NCBI RefSeq assembly: GCF_001724815.1
Contig: NZ_MEDO01000001.1
Location: 1 to 64,000 of the forward strand
Reading direction: 5' to 3'
DNA: 64,000 nucleotides
From: Arenimonas sp. SCN 70-307
GTDB lineage: Bacteria; Pseudomonadota; Gammaproteobacteria; Xanthomonadales; Xanthomonadaceae
Both the position numbers and the translations under genes were made by a program. Of the stretch, positions 19,356 through 29,528 are shown in pieces. Numbering within the stretch: the stretch's first letter is position 1; every line of letters starts with the position of its first letter. Under the pieces are notes generated by a model. That model was given only the letters and a program-made list of their open reading frames with translations, was not told the DNA's origin and searched no databases.

Positions 19356-19949
19356 ATGGGCGAAGATCAACTGGACCTGGCGCTCGTCAAGCGTGTGCAG
19401 GCAGGCGACAACTCGGCTTTCGACCTGCTGGTGCGCAAGTACCAGCACCGGATCGGCGCCGTGGTGTACCGGTTCGTGCCCGACCACGCCGAGGCCCAGG
19501 ACATCGTCCAGGAAGCCTTCATCCGCGCCTACCGGGCGCTGGCGAACTTCCGTGGCGACGCCCAGTTCTACACCTGGCTCTACCGGATCGCCGTGAACAC
19601 CGCCAAGAGCCACCTCGTCGCCGCCAAGCGCCGCCCCCCGACCGCCGACATCGCGGCCGAGGACGCCGAGCACCATGCCGGCGCCGGCCGCCTGCACGAC
19701 CACGACACCCCCGAGAACCACCTGCTGCGCGAGGAAGTCGAGCAGGCCGTCACCGACACCGTGGCCGGCCTGCCCGAGGAACTGCGCCAGGCCATCACCC
19801 TGCGCGAGGTGGACGGCCTGAGCTACGAGGAAATCGCGCAGCTGATGAACTGCCCGATCGGTACGGTCCGTTCGCGCATCTTCCGCGCCCGCGAGGCCAT
19901 CGACGCCCGCCTGCGCCCCCTGATGGACAAAGAGCGAGTGCGCCCATGA
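19356..19949 (+). CDS. rpoE: RNA polymerase sigma factor RpoE (sigma-E/AlgU)
   Basis: A 197-residue ECF sigma factor for the envelope-stress response. Region 2 (AFDLLVRKYQHRIGAVVYRFV ... DIVQEAFIRAYRAL, YTWLYRIAVNTAKS) and region 4 (LPEELRQAITLREVDGLSYEEIAQ ... GTVRSRIFRAREAI) are complete and closely match RpoE/AlgU. The ATG at 19356 gives the usual MGEDQLDLALVKRVQ N-terminus, with GGAG upstream. The stop overlaps rseA by ATGA. It should direct transcription of its own operon and of mucD (see the promoters). Confidence 0.97.
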   Translation: MGEDQLDLALVKRVQAGDNSAFDLLVRKYQHRIGAVVYRFVPDHAEAQDIVQEAFIRAYRALANFRGDAQFYTWLYRIAVNTAKSHLVAAKRRPPTADIAAEDAEHHAGAGRLHDHDTPENHLLREEVEQAVTDTVAGLPEELRQAITLREVDGLSYEEIAQLMNCPIGTVRSRIFRAREAIDARLRPLMDKERVRP

Positions 19950-20581
19950 GCCAGCCCGATCCGAAACTGCTCGAGGACCTGAGCGCCTGGATGGACGGCG
20001 AATTGCCGCCCGACCAGGCCCGCTTCCTCGAGCGTCGCCTGGCCGGCGACCCGGCGCTGCGCGCACATTACGAGCGCTGGCAGCTCGCCTCCGCCGGGCT
20101 GCGCGGCCAGCCGCTGCGGCTGATGCCCGACTCGCTGGCCGGCGACATCGCCGTGGCGGTCGCCGCCGGGCCGCGGCCGGCGCGGCGCCGCTGGCCCTGG
20201 GCCGCCGGCGCGGTGGCGGCGGCGCTGTCGCTGGCACTGCTGCCCGGCCTGCTCGGGCGCGATTCCGCGCCGGCGCTGCCGCCGGCCAACCCGGGCCTGG
20301 TGGCGCGGCCGGCGCCGCCGCCGCTGGAGATCGCGCCGGTGGCCCCGGTTTCGCCGCTGCCGCTGCCGGTCGAGGGCCTGGCCCTGGGGCAGGAGCCGGT
20401 GGCGCGCCCCTGGCCGCGTTCGCCGGTGGCCCGCGATCCGCGGGCGATCGAGTCCTACCTGGTGCGCCACAACGCCCTGATCGGTGGTGATGGCGTCGGG
20501 GGCTTCATGCCCTACGTCGACGTCGTCGCCCACGACGAGCGCACGGAGGCGGCGCCTTCGCCGGAGCGCGACGAGCGGTGA
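19946..20581 (+). CDS. rseA: Anti-sigma-E factor RseA (MucA)
   Basis: A 211-residue single-pass inner-membrane protein that holds RpoE at the membrane until regulated proteolysis frees it. The cytoplasmic domain (1-80) has the LEDLSAWMDGELP motif typical of RseA, a transmembrane helix lies at about 83-104, and the periplasmic part is Pro/Ala-rich with little similarity. It overlaps rpoE (ATGA) and rseB (GTGA), implying balanced translation of the sigma factor and its antagonist. Confidence 0.92.
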   Translation: MSQPDPKLLEDLSAWMDGELPPDQARFLERRLAGDPALRAHYERWQLASAGLRGQPLRLMPDSLAGDIAVAVAAGPRPARRRWPWAAGAVAAALSLALLPGLLGRDSAPALPPANPGLVARPAPPPLEIAPVAPVSPLPLPVEGLALGQEPVARPWPRSPVARDPRAIESYLVRHNALIGGDGVGGFMPYVDVVAHDERTEAAPSPERDER

Positions 20582-21510
20582 CCGCCCGCCGCCTCGCTGC
20601 ATCGATCTTCCTGCTGCTGTGGCTGCCGCTCGCGGCCCTGGCCGACGAGGCCGGTGACTGGCTGGCGCGTGTCGGCCCGGCCCTGCGCGGGCTCGATTAC
20701 CAGGGCACGCTGGTGGTGGTGGCCGAAGGCCGCGTCGAGACCCTGCGGGTATTCCATGCCGCCGGCGGCGACCGCGAGCGCCTGGTGGCGCTGAGCGGCC
20801 CGCCGCGCGAAGTCATCCGCGACGGCCAGCGCGTGATGTCCATCGGTGCCGGCGAGCCCGCGGTGGCCTACGACCTCGACCAGGCCGGACGCTGGAGCGT
20901 GGCGCTGGCGCTGTCCGAGGCCGCCGGTCTCACCGGCTATCGCGCCCGCCTCGCCGGCGAGGGCCGCGTCGCCGGGCACGCCGCGGTGCGCGTGGAAGTG
21001 CTGGCCGATGACGCCTGGCGTTATGGCTACCGGCTCTGGCTCGAGCGCGAAAGCGCGCTGCCGCTGCGCGTGGACCTGCTCGACCGCGGCGGCCGCGTGG
21101 TGGAGCAGGTGGCCTTCACCGAACTGCAGCTGGGCGTGGCGCCCGACGAAGCCGACCTGCGACCTTCGTCCGGTGCGCCGCTGCAGCGCGTCGCCGGCCC
21201 GCCGCCGGCCGGCAACGGCGACGTGGCCTGGCGGGTGCCGGCGCCGCCGCCGGGCTTCCGCCTGCGCGCCGCGCGGCCGCTGCCGGGCGGCGGCGCGCAT
21301 CTTCTCTACGGCGATGGCCTGGCCAGCGTGTCGGTTTATGTCGAGCCAGTCGCCAACGCCCTGCGCGGCAGCCTGAGCCAGCAGCGCGGCGCAGTGCACG
21401 CGCGCTCGTTCTGGCTCGATGGCTGGCAGGTACTGGCGCTGGGCAAGGTGCCGCCGGCCACGGTGGAGCACTTCGCGCGCACGGTGCGCCCGGTGCCGCC
21501 CGGTGGCTGA
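20578..21510 (+). CDS. rseB: Periplasmic sigma-E regulator RseB (MucB)
   Basis: A 310-residue periplasmic protein that shields RseA from DegS-type cleavage and senses lipopolysaccharide or lipoprotein stress. A signal peptide ends near residue 23 (PLAALA). The N-terminal LolA-like domain begins GLDYQGTLVVV and the C-terminal domain holds GFRLRAARPL ... LLYGDGLASVSVYVEP, both diagnostic of MucB/RseB. Translation starts at a GTG in the rseA stop codon. Confidence 0.93.
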   Translation: MTARRLAASIFLLLWLPLAALADEAGDWLARVGPALRGLDYQGTLVVVAEGRVETLRVFHAAGGDRERLVALSGPPREVIRDGQRVMSIGAGEPAVAYDLDQAGRWSVALALSEAAGLTGYRARLAGEGRVAGHAAVRVEVLADDAWRYGYRLWLERESALPLRVDLLDRGGRVVEQVAFTELQLGVAPDEADLRPSSGAPLQRVAGPPPAGNGDVAWRVPAPPPGFRLRAARPLPGGGAHLLYGDGLASVSVYVEPVANALRGSLSQQRGAVHARSFWLDGWQVLALGKVPPATVEHFARTVRPVPPGG

Positions 21511-21946
21511 GCGCGACGCCGAAGTGCTGCAATGCACCGACGGGCGCCTGAGCCTGCGCCTGCTCGGCAGCGCCTGCGAAGGCTGCGTCGGCGGCTGCGG
21601 CGGACGCTGCAGTCTTTTCGCCGGCAACGACGGCGTGGTCGAACTCGAAGTGCCGTCCGATGCGGTGCACCCGCCCGGCCAGCGGCTGCGCCTTGCGATG
21701 GACGATGGCGCGCTGCGTCGTGCGGCCTGGCGCGGTTACGGCCGCGTGCTGCTGGGCCTGCTCGCGGGCGCGGCGGCGGGGCAGGCGCTGGGGCGTGCAC
21801 TGGATTTTCATGCCGACGCACTCAGCCTCGCGGGATTGGTGCTGGGAACTTTCCTGGCGGCGCGGTTCTCAAAGCCCCGCCTGCCCGGTCCGTTGCTCAC
21901 GCCCGCCGGTGCGGACGAAACCCGAGAGAACACGACGGAGTCCTGA
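21503..21946 (+). CDS. rseC: RseC-type Cys-rich membrane protein
   Basis: A 147-residue inner-membrane protein of the RseC family (SoxR reduction, positive effect on sigma-E). A cytoplasmic Cys cluster at residues 25, 28, 32 and 36 (CEGCVGGCGGRC) is followed by a short beta domain and two transmembrane helices (about 75-115). The GTG start lies 8 bases inside rseB. The 3' third of the gene contains a strong sigma-E promoter match directed at mucD. Confidence 0.9.
   Translation: MAERDAEVLQCTDGRLSLRLLGSACEGCVGGCGGRCSLFAGNDGVVELEVPSDAVHPPGQRLRLAMDDGALRRAAWRGYGRVLLGLLAGAAAGQALGRALDFHADALSLAGLVLGTFLAARFSKPRLPGPLLTPAGADETRENTTES
21845..21873 (+). promoter_or_regulatory. Sigma-E-type promoter for mucD, inside rseC
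   Basis: GGAACTT (21845-21851), a 17-base spacer and TCAAA (21869-21873) form a near-consensus sigma-E promoter. Transcription would begin near 21880, about 70 bases before the mucD ATG. This gives the protease its own stress-induced transcript, as degP has in E. coli, on top of read-through from rpoE. Confidence 0.68.
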
Positions 21947-21950
21947 ACCC

Positions 21951-23417
21951 ATGAAGTCACTGTTCCCCCGCGCGCTGCTCCTGGCCCTGGCGCTGGCGTC
22001 GCCGGTCCTGATGGCGCAGGCCCCGGCGGCCGAGCCGGCGCCGATGGTCAACCTTCCCGATTTCACCCGCCTGGTCGAGGCCACCGGCCCGGCCGTCGTC
22101 AACATCGAGGCCAGCATCCCGCGCACGGCGCGCGGCGCCGCGGCGCAGTCCGGCCCGCAGCTGCCCGAGGACATGCCCGAGGAGCTGCAGGAATATTTCC
22201 GCCGCCACTTCGGCCTGCCCGGGATGCCGGGCCCGCCCGGCGGGCCCGATCGCGCGCCGCGCCGCGGCACCTCGCAGGGCAGCGGCTTCGTGATTTCCGC
22301 CGATGGCTACGTGCTCACCAACCACCACGTCGTCAACGGCGCCGACCGCATCATCGTGCGCCTGAGCGACCGCCGCGAGTTCGAGGCCACGCTGGTGGGC
22401 AGCGACCCGCTGTCCGACGTGGCCCTGCTCAAGGTCGGCGCGCGCGGCCTGCCGGTGCTGCGGGTCGGCGACTCGCGCCGCCTCAAGCCCGGCCAGTGGG
22501 TGCTGGCCATCGGCTCGCCCTTCGGCTTCGAACATTCGGTCACCGCCGGCGTGGTCAGCGGCGTCGGCCGCCGCTCGGCCGACCCGAGCCAGCAGTACGT
22601 GCCTTTCATCCAGACCGACGTCGCCATCAACCGCGGCAATTCCGGCGGCCCGCTGCTCAACACCCGCGGCGAGGTGGTGGGCATCAATTCGCAGATCTTC
22701 TCCAACTCGGGCGGCTACATGGGCGTGAGCTTCGCCATCCCCATCGAGGTGGCCATGAACGCCGTGCGCCAGCTGCGCGAGACCGGCCGGGTCGAGCGCG
22801 GCCAGCTCGGCGTGCGCATCCGCGACGTGAGCCGCGACCAGCTCGCCGAACTCGGCCTCGACCGCCCGGCCGGCGCCTTCGTCGATGGCGTCGAGAACGG
22901 GTCGGCCGCGGCCCGCGCAGGCATCCGCCCGGGGGACGTCATCACGGCCTTCAACGGCCGCGAAATCGGCGGCTCGTCCGAACTGCCGCCCATCGTCGGC
23001 GCGCTGCCGCCCGGCACCCGCGCCACGGTGACGGTGCAGCGCGACGGCAAGCCGCGTGAAATCGTCGTCACCCTGATGGCGCTGGCCATGGCGCAGGCGC
23101 CGGCCCCGGCCGACGCGCCGGCCCAGGCCCCGGCCGCCAATCCGATCGGCCTGGAGGTCGAGGCGCTCGACGCCGCCGCGCGCTCGGCCATGGGCCTTCA
23201 GGCGGGCGAGGGCGTGCTGGTGGCCAGGGTCTCGGGCCTGGCCGCCCGCCAGGCCGGGCTCTCGCCCGGCGACGTGGTGCTGAGGGTGGGGCGCCGGGAC
23301 GTGGGCTCGGTGGCCGATTTCCGGGCCGCCACCCAGGACCTCAAGGCCGGCGACGAGGTCCGGCTGCTGGTGCGCAATGCCCGCTCGACCGGCTTCGTGA
23401 GCTTCGTGCTGCGCTGA
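21951..23417 (+). CDS. mucD: Periplasmic serine protease MucD/DegP (HtrA family)
   Basis: A 488-residue Do-type protease-chaperone that degrades misfolded envelope proteins. Signal peptide 1-22; protease domain with His126 (TNHHVV), Asp156 (SDVALL) and Ser231 (RGNSGGPL); then PDZ1 (about 265-355) and PDZ2 (about 395-485). A Pro/Gly-rich loop, PGMPGPPGGPDR, lies in the long LA loop near 90-101. It is the fifth gene of the sigma-E cluster and probably a regulon member. A GC-rich hairpin follows its stop codon. Confidence 0.96.
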   Translation: MKSLFPRALLLALALASPVLMAQAPAAEPAPMVNLPDFTRLVEATGPAVVNIEASIPRTARGAAAQSGPQLPEDMPEELQEYFRRHFGLPGMPGPPGGPDRAPRRGTSQGSGFVISADGYVLTNHHVVNGADRIIVRLSDRREFEATLVGSDPLSDVALLKVGARGLPVLRVGDSRRLKPGQWVLAIGSPFGFEHSVTAGVVSGVGRRSADPSQQYVPFIQTDVAINRGNSGGPLLNTRGEVVGINSQIFSNSGGYMGVSFAIPIEVAMNAVRQLRETGRVERGQLGVRIRDVSRDQLAELGLDRPAGAFVDGVENGSAAARAGIRPGDVITAFNGREIGGSSELPPIVGALPPGTRATVTVQRDGKPREIVVTLMALAMAQAPAPADAPAQAPAANPIGLEVEALDAAARSAMGLQAGEGVLVARVSGLAARQAGLSPGDVVLRVGRRDVGSVADFRAATQDLKAGDEVRLLVRNARSTGFVSFVLR

Positions 23418-23423
23418 ACCCGT

Positions 23424-23456
23424 CCCGCGGCCGGCCCCGGCGGGCCGGCCCGCGGG
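23424..23456. other. GC-rich hairpin between mucD and lepA
   Basis: Arms of about 13 bp (CCCGCGG-CCGGCC against GGCCGGCCCGCGGG, one bulge) enclose CCGGC. There is no T-tract, so a simple Rho-independent terminator is doubtful; it may stabilise the mucD transcript end or weaken read-through into lepA. Confidence 0.4.
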
Positions 23457-23461
23457 GGCTG

Positions 23462-23470
23462 TGCGATAAT
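23462..23470 (+). promoter_or_regulatory. Extended -10 promoter element for lepA
   Basis: TG-C-GATAAT forms an extended -10 box 42 bases before the lepA ATG. No clear -35 is seen, which is normal for extended -10 promoters. A similar TG-G-GATAAA lies ahead of the Ser/Thr kinase gene (50398-50406). Confidence 0.5.
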
Positions 23471-23512
23471 GGCCCGTTTACGACCACGAACCGGTAATCC
23501 GACCGCCCCCGC

Positions 23513-25306
<1,794 letters not shown>

Positions 25307-25335
25307 GCGGCCCCCGCCGCGAGGATTCCCGACGC

Positions 25336-26157
25336 GTGAAAATCGACCTTGCCCTGATCCTGACCGTCCTTTCGGCCGTCACCGGCCTCGTCTGGCTGGT
25401 CGACCGACTGGCCTTCGCGCCCAAGCGCCGGCTGATGCAGGCCGAAGGCGAGGAAGTCGCCGAGCCGGTGCTGGTGGACTACGCCCGCCAGCTGTTCCCG
25501 ATCATCTTCATCGTGCTGGTGCTGCGCAGCTTCCTGGCCGAGCCCTTCCGCATCCCGTCGAGCTCGATGATGCCGACCCTGCTGGTGGGCGACTTCATCC
25601 TGGTCAACAAGTTCACCTATGGCATCCGCCTGCCGGTGGCCAACACCAAGATCATCGAGATGGGCTCGCCGGCCCGCGGCGACGTGGTGGTGTTCCGCTA
25701 CCCGGGTTACAGCCCGGAGGACGAACGCGCCGGCACCGACTACATCAAGCGCATCGTTGGCCTGCCGGGCGACCGCATCGCGTTTCGCGACCAGACGCTG
25801 CTGGTGAACGGCCAGCCGGTGGCCAAGCAGGCCGCCGGGGTCTACATCGGCAGTGGCCAGGGTCGGGCCATGACCGGCGCCACCCAGTACGAGGTGGACC
25901 TGGGCGAGGGCCGCAAGCACCTGATCCTCGAGGAAAGCCGCTTCTCCAACCCCCGCGCCGAGGGCGAGTGGGTGGTGCCGGAGGGCCATTTCTTCGCCAT
26001 GGGCGACAACCGCGACCGCAGCGAGGACAGCCGCTGGTGGGGTTTCGTGCCCGAGGAGAACCTGGTGGGCAAGGCCTTCGTGGTCTGGCTCAACTGCGAG
26101 GGCTGGTTCTGCTCCGGGGCGTTTGACTACACCCGGATTGGCGATACCATCCGCTGA
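25336..26157 (+). CDS. lepB: Signal peptidase I
   Basis: A 273-residue inner-membrane Ser/Lys protease that removes Sec and Tat signal peptides. Two N-terminal transmembrane helices (about 4-24 and 50-68) precede the catalytic domain. The catalytic Ser is in [11 protein letters not shown] (box B) and the Lys in [12 protein letters not shown] (box D); box E is [17 protein letters not shown]. It starts at a GTG 29 bases after lepA. Confidence 0.96.
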   Translation: MKIDLALILTVLSAVTGLVWLVDRLAFAPKRRLMQAEGEEVAEPVLVDYARQLFPIIFIVLVLRSFLAEPFRIPSSSMMPTLLVGDFILVNKFTYGIRLPVANTKIIEMGSPARGDVVVFRYPGYSPEDERAGTDYIKRIVGLPGDRIAFRDQTLLVNGQPVAKQAAGVYIGSGQGRAMTGATQYEVDLGEGRKHLILEESRFSNPRAEGEWVVPEGHFFAMGDNRDRSEDSRWWGFVPEENLVGKAFVVWLNCEGWFCSGAFDYTRIGDTIR

Positions 26158-26180
26158 ACTGGCCACCCGGGGGAGAGGAC

Positions 26181-26558
26181 ATGGTTCGCAAGCCGCACGG
26201 CATGACGCTGATGAGTTTCGTGATGGTGCTGATCGTCGTGGGCTTCTTCGCCCTCGTCGTGATGAAACTGTTCCCGATGTACAGCGAGAATTTCAACCTC
26301 AAGGGCGTGATGAAGGAGTACGCGGCGCAGCCGAACTCCGCCTCCATCCCGCCGGCGCAGATGCACACCGACCTCAATCGTCGCTTCGGCATCGCCTACG
26401 TTTCGTCGGTGAAGAAGGAGCACATCAAGCTCGTGCGCGAGGGCGGCGTGAGCAAGCTCAACATCGCCTACGAGGTGCGCGTGCCCTTGTTCGGCAACCT
26501 CGACGTGGTGGGCAAGTTCGACCACACGGTCGATCTGACGGGTCGCCCGGCCGAGTGA
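26181..26558 (+). CDS. DUF4845 single-pass membrane protein
   Basis: A 125-residue protein with one N-terminal transmembrane helix (about 9-29; pilin-like [19 protein letters not shown]) and a small extracytoplasmic domain. DUF4845 genes sit between lepB and rnc throughout gammaproteobacteria, as here. The stop overlaps the rnc start. The function is unknown; the N-terminus resembles a type IV pilin helix but lacks a processing site. Confidence 0.9.
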   Translation: MVRKPHGMTLMSFVMVLIVVGFFALVVMKLFPMYSENFNLKGVMKEYAAQPNSASIPPAQMHTDLNRRFGIAYVSSVKKEHIKLVREGGVSKLNIAYEVRVPLFGNLDVVGKFDHTVDLTGRPAE

Positions 26559-27211
26559 CGGATCGGATCGGCCACCGCTTCCGATCCACCGAACTGCTGC
26601 AACAGGCCCTCCGGCACCGCAGCGCGGGTTCGCCGCACAACGAGCGCCTGGAATTCCTCGGCGACGCCCTGGTCAACCTGGTCGTCGCCGAAGCCCTTTA
26701 CGAACGCTGGCCCAAGGCCGACGAGGGCACGCTCACGCGTGCCCGCGCCAGCCTGGTGCGCGAGTCCTCGCTGGCCGAGATCGCCCGCGCCCTGGGCCTG
26801 GGCGACCGCCTCGAGCTGGGCCCGGGCGAGATGAAGAGCGGCGGACACCGCCGCGACTCCATCCTCGCCGACGCCGTCGAGGCCATCGTCGGCGCCATCC
26901 ACCTCGACGCCGGTTTCGAGGCCTGCCGCGCCGCCGTGCTGCCCTGGTTCGAGCCCGGCCTGGCCGAACTGCCCACCGGCAAGGCCGAAAAAGACCCCAA
27001 GACCCGCCTGCAGGAATGGCTGCAGGCGCGCCAGCGCGCGCGCCCGGCCTACCGCCTGGTCGAGACCCTGGGCGACGAGCATGCCCGGGTGTTCCGCGTG
27101 GCCTGCGAAACCACCGATCCGGCGCACGAGGCCTTCGCCGAAGGCAACTCGCTGCGCGCCGCCGAACAACTCGCCGCCGAACGCGTGCTGGCGATGCTGG
27201 AGAGCAAGTGA
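26555..27211 (+). CDS. rnc: Ribonuclease III
   Basis: A 218-residue double-stranded RNA endonuclease that processes rRNA precursors and regulates mRNAs. The catalytic signature [18 protein letters not shown] is near 28-45, and the second acidic set is in [19 protein letters not shown] dsRNA-binding domain covers about 150-216 ([11 protein letters not shown] ... [17 protein letters not shown]). The GTG start overlaps the DUF4845 stop (GTGA), and its own stop overlaps era. Confidence 0.96.
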   Translation: MTDRIGHRFRSTELLQQALRHRSAGSPHNERLEFLGDALVNLVVAEALYERWPKADEGTLTRARASLVRESSLAEIARALGLGDRLELGPGEMKSGGHRRDSILADAVEAIVGAIHLDAGFEACRAAVLPWFEPGLAELPTGKAEKDPKTRLQEWLQARQRARPAYRLVETLGDEHARVFRVACETTDPAHEAFAEGNSLRAAEQLAAERVLAMLESK

Positions 27212-28119
27212 GCCACGACGCCACCCCCGACACCCCGTTCCGCGCCGGCACCGTCGCCGTGCTCGGCCGCCCGAACGTGGGCAAGTCCACCCTGGTCAAT
27301 GCCCTGGTGGGCGCCAAGGTGAGCATCGTTTCGCCGCGCCCGCAGACCACCCGGCACCGCCTGCTGGGCATCGCCACCTTCGGGCATGGCCAGCTGCTGC
27401 TGGTGGACACCCCCGGCATCCACCGCGAGCAGAAGCGCGCCATGAACCGCATGATGAACCGCGCCGCGCGCGGCGCGGTGGAGGGCGTGGACGCGGCGGC
27501 GCTGGTGATCGAGGCCGGCCGCTGGACCGAGGAGGACGGCCTGGCCTACTCGGCGCTGCGGCAGTCGGGCGTGCCGGTGGTGCTGGTGGTGAACAAGGTC
27601 GACAAGCTGGCCGACAAGACCGCGCTGCTGCCCTTCATCGCCCAGATCACCCACGAGCGCGAGTTCGCCTCGGTGCACCCGGTGTCGGCCATGAAGGGCA
27701 AGGGCCTGGAGGCGCTGGTCAAGGACCTGATCTTCCTGATGCCGGAATCCGAGCCGCATTTCGGCGAGGACGAGATCACCGATCGCAGCGAACGCTTCCT
27801 GGCGGGCGAACTGGTGCGCGAGCAGCTGATGCTGCGCCTGGGCGAGGAGCTGCCGTACTCGACCACGGTCGAAATCGAGAAGTTCGAGGAAGACGGCGAG
27901 CTGCTGCGCATCGCCGCCGTCGTCTGGGTCGAGCGCGAGGGCCAGAAGCCGATCGTCATCGGCAAGGGCGGCGAGCGCATGAAGGCCATCAGCACTGGCG
28001 CGCGCATCGGCATGGAGAAGCTGTTCGGCCGCAAGGTCTTCCTCGAGACCTGGTGCCGCGTACGCGAGGGCTGGTCCGACGACGAGGCCGCGCTGCGGCG
28101 TTTCGGTTATTCGGACTGA
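27208..28119 (+). CDS. era: GTPase Era
   Basis: A 303-residue GTPase needed for 16S rRNA maturation and 30S assembly. G1 [10 protein letters not shown]3 DTPGIH and G4 NKVDK are present, with the switch I segment [10 protein letters not shown]. The C-terminal KH domain carries KGGERMKAI and binds near the 3' end of 16S rRNA. Its GTG overlaps the rnc stop codon, and recO follows after 3 bases. Confidence 0.97.
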   Translation: MSHDATPDTPFRAGTVAVLGRPNVGKSTLVNALVGAKVSIVSPRPQTTRHRLLGIATFGHGQLLLVDTPGIHREQKRAMNRMMNRAARGAVEGVDAAALVIEAGRWTEEDGLAYSALRQSGVPVVLVVNKVDKLADKTALLPFIAQITHEREFASVHPVSAMKGKGLEALVKDLIFLMPESEPHFGEDEITDRSERFLAGELVREQLMLRLGEELPYSTTVEIEKFEEDGELLRIAAVVWVEREGQKPIVIGKGGERMKAISTGARIGMEKLFGRKVFLETWCRVREGWSDDEAALRRFGYSD

Positions 28120-28122
28120 ACC

Positions 28123-28836
28123 ATGCGCGTGCTCGCGCAGCCCGCCTACGTGCTGCACGCGCGCCCCTGGCGCGAAACCAGCCTGATCGTCGAATTGCTC
28201 ACCCGCGACCACGGCCGGGTGGGCGTGGTCGTGCGCGGCGTGCAGGGCGCCAAGCGCCATCCGCTGCGCGCCGCACTGCAGCCGCTGCAGCACCTGCGCG
28301 CTGATTTCCTGCCGCGCGGCGAGCTGGCGCGCCTGCTGCAGGCCGAAGCGGTGGACGCGGCGCCGCGCCTGGCCGGCGAGCCGCTGATGGCGTCGTTCTA
28401 CGTCAGCGAGCTGCTGGTGCGGCTGGTGCCGCGCCAGGATCCTTCGCCCGAACTCTACGAGCGCTACGGCGAGCTGCGCGCCGCCCTGGCCGACGCCGAT
28501 GGCCTGGCCTGGCAGCTGCGCCGCTTCGAGCGCGACCTGCTCGAGGTGCTGGGCTACGGCCTGCCGCTGGACGAGGCCGAGGACGGCGAGGCCATCGACC
28601 CGGCGGCGCGCTACCGGCTCGACGCCGAGCGCGGCGCCATCCGCGACCGCAGCCATGCGCCCGGCTCGACCAGCGGCGCCGCGCTGCTGGCCCTGGCCGC
28701 GGACCGTTGCCCGCCGCCCGAGCAGCTGGCCGAACTGCGCGGCGCGCTGCGCGGCGTGCTGGCCAGCCACCTTGGTGCGCAGGGCCTCAAATCCTGGGGC
28801 CTGCTGTCGGAGCTGGCGCGGCTCGGCCGCGACTGA
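28123..28836 (+). CDS. recO: DNA repair protein RecO
   Basis: A 237-residue member of the RecFOR pathway that loads RecA on SSB-coated DNA. The N-terminal OB fold shows AYVLHARPWRETSLIVELLTRDHGRV, the usual opening, followed by a helical domain. The zinc motif of some RecO proteins is absent, as in other gammaproteobacteria. It closes the lepA-recO operon and converges on the REC-Hpt gene. Confidence 0.94.
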   Translation: MRVLAQPAYVLHARPWRETSLIVELLTRDHGRVGVVVRGVQGAKRHPLRAALQPLQHLRADFLPRGELARLLQAEAVDAAPRLAGEPLMASFYVSELLVRLVPRQDPSPELYERYGELRAALADADGLAWQLRRFERDLLEVLGYGLPLDEAEDGEAIDPAARYRLDAERGAIRDRSHAPGSTSGAALLALAADRCPPPEQLAELRGALRGVLASHLGAQGLKSWGLLSELARLGRD

Positions 28837-28842
28837 GGCCGC

Positions 28843-29493
28843 TCAGGCCTCGCCAAGCAGGCGCGCGCAGCAGTCCTCGAAGCCGGCCAGCGCGCCGGCA
28901 TCGCCGGGCTCCGCGTGCAGCGCGCGCACGGCGGCCAGCAGGGGCAGGGCGCCGACGAAACCGCAGCTGGCCTTGAGCCGGTGCAGCACCGCGCGCGCCG
29001 GCGCGTGTTCGCCGGCGGCGCAGTGGGCGGCCACTTCCCGTCGCTGCGACGGCAGTTCGGCCAGGAACAACGCGCGCAGCTGCGCCAGCGCCGCCGGCTG
29101 CCCGGCCACCGCGGCCAGTCCGGCGGCCTCGTCCCAGGGCGGCAGCGCCCCGGGCGGCAGCACCGCCGCCACGGCGCGGCGCAGCGCCGCCAGTTCGATC
29201 GGTTTGGCCAGCACGCGCAGGAAGCCCGGCGCCACGGCGCCGTCGTCGGCACTCAGGGCCAGGGCCGGCGTGGCCAGCCCGTCCGCACGCAGCCCGGCCA
29301 GCAGGTCCTCGCCCCGGCCGTCGGGCAACTGCAGGTCGAACAACCACAGCGAATGGCCGCCGGCGCGCGCCAGGCCCGCTGCTTCGGCCAGCGTCGCCGC
29401 GTGGTCCACCGTGGCCGGCAGCGCGGCCAGGCCCGCCGCCAGGGTGGCGGCGCTGACCGGGTCGTCCTCGAGCAGCAGCAGGCGGGGGTTCAT
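28843..29493 (-). CDS. Response regulator with fused Hpt domain
   Basis: A 216-residue soluble phosphorelay protein. The receiver domain (3-110) has acidic residues ED(D) at 9-11, phospho-acceptor Asp53 (LFDLQLPDG) and Lys97 (AKP). The C-terminal Hpt domain (about 125-216) has His171 in HRLKASCGF. There is no kinase or DNA-binding domain. REC-Hpt pairs usually form the tail of hybrid kinases, so this may be a free shuttle for an unlinked kinase. It is divergent from the ydbH-like gene. Confidence 0.85.
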   Translation of the reverse strand: MNPRLLLLEDDPVSAATLAAGLAALPATVDHAATLAEAAGLARAGGHSLWLFDLQLPDGRGEDLLAGLRADGLATPALALSADDGAVAPGFLRVLAKPIELAALRRAVAAVLPPGALPPWDEAAGLAAVAGQPAALAQLRALFLAELPSQRREVAAHCAAGEHAPARAVLHRLKASCGFVGALPLLAAVRALHAEPGDAGALAGFEDCCARLLGEA

Positions 29494-29528
29494 CGCGATT
29501 CCCGTTTGATGGCCATCGACTAGGCACT

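Noticed and set aside
22200-22260. Collagen-like domain in the HtrA protease
   Set aside because: The Pro/Gly stretch is only about a dozen residues and lies in the variable LA loop.
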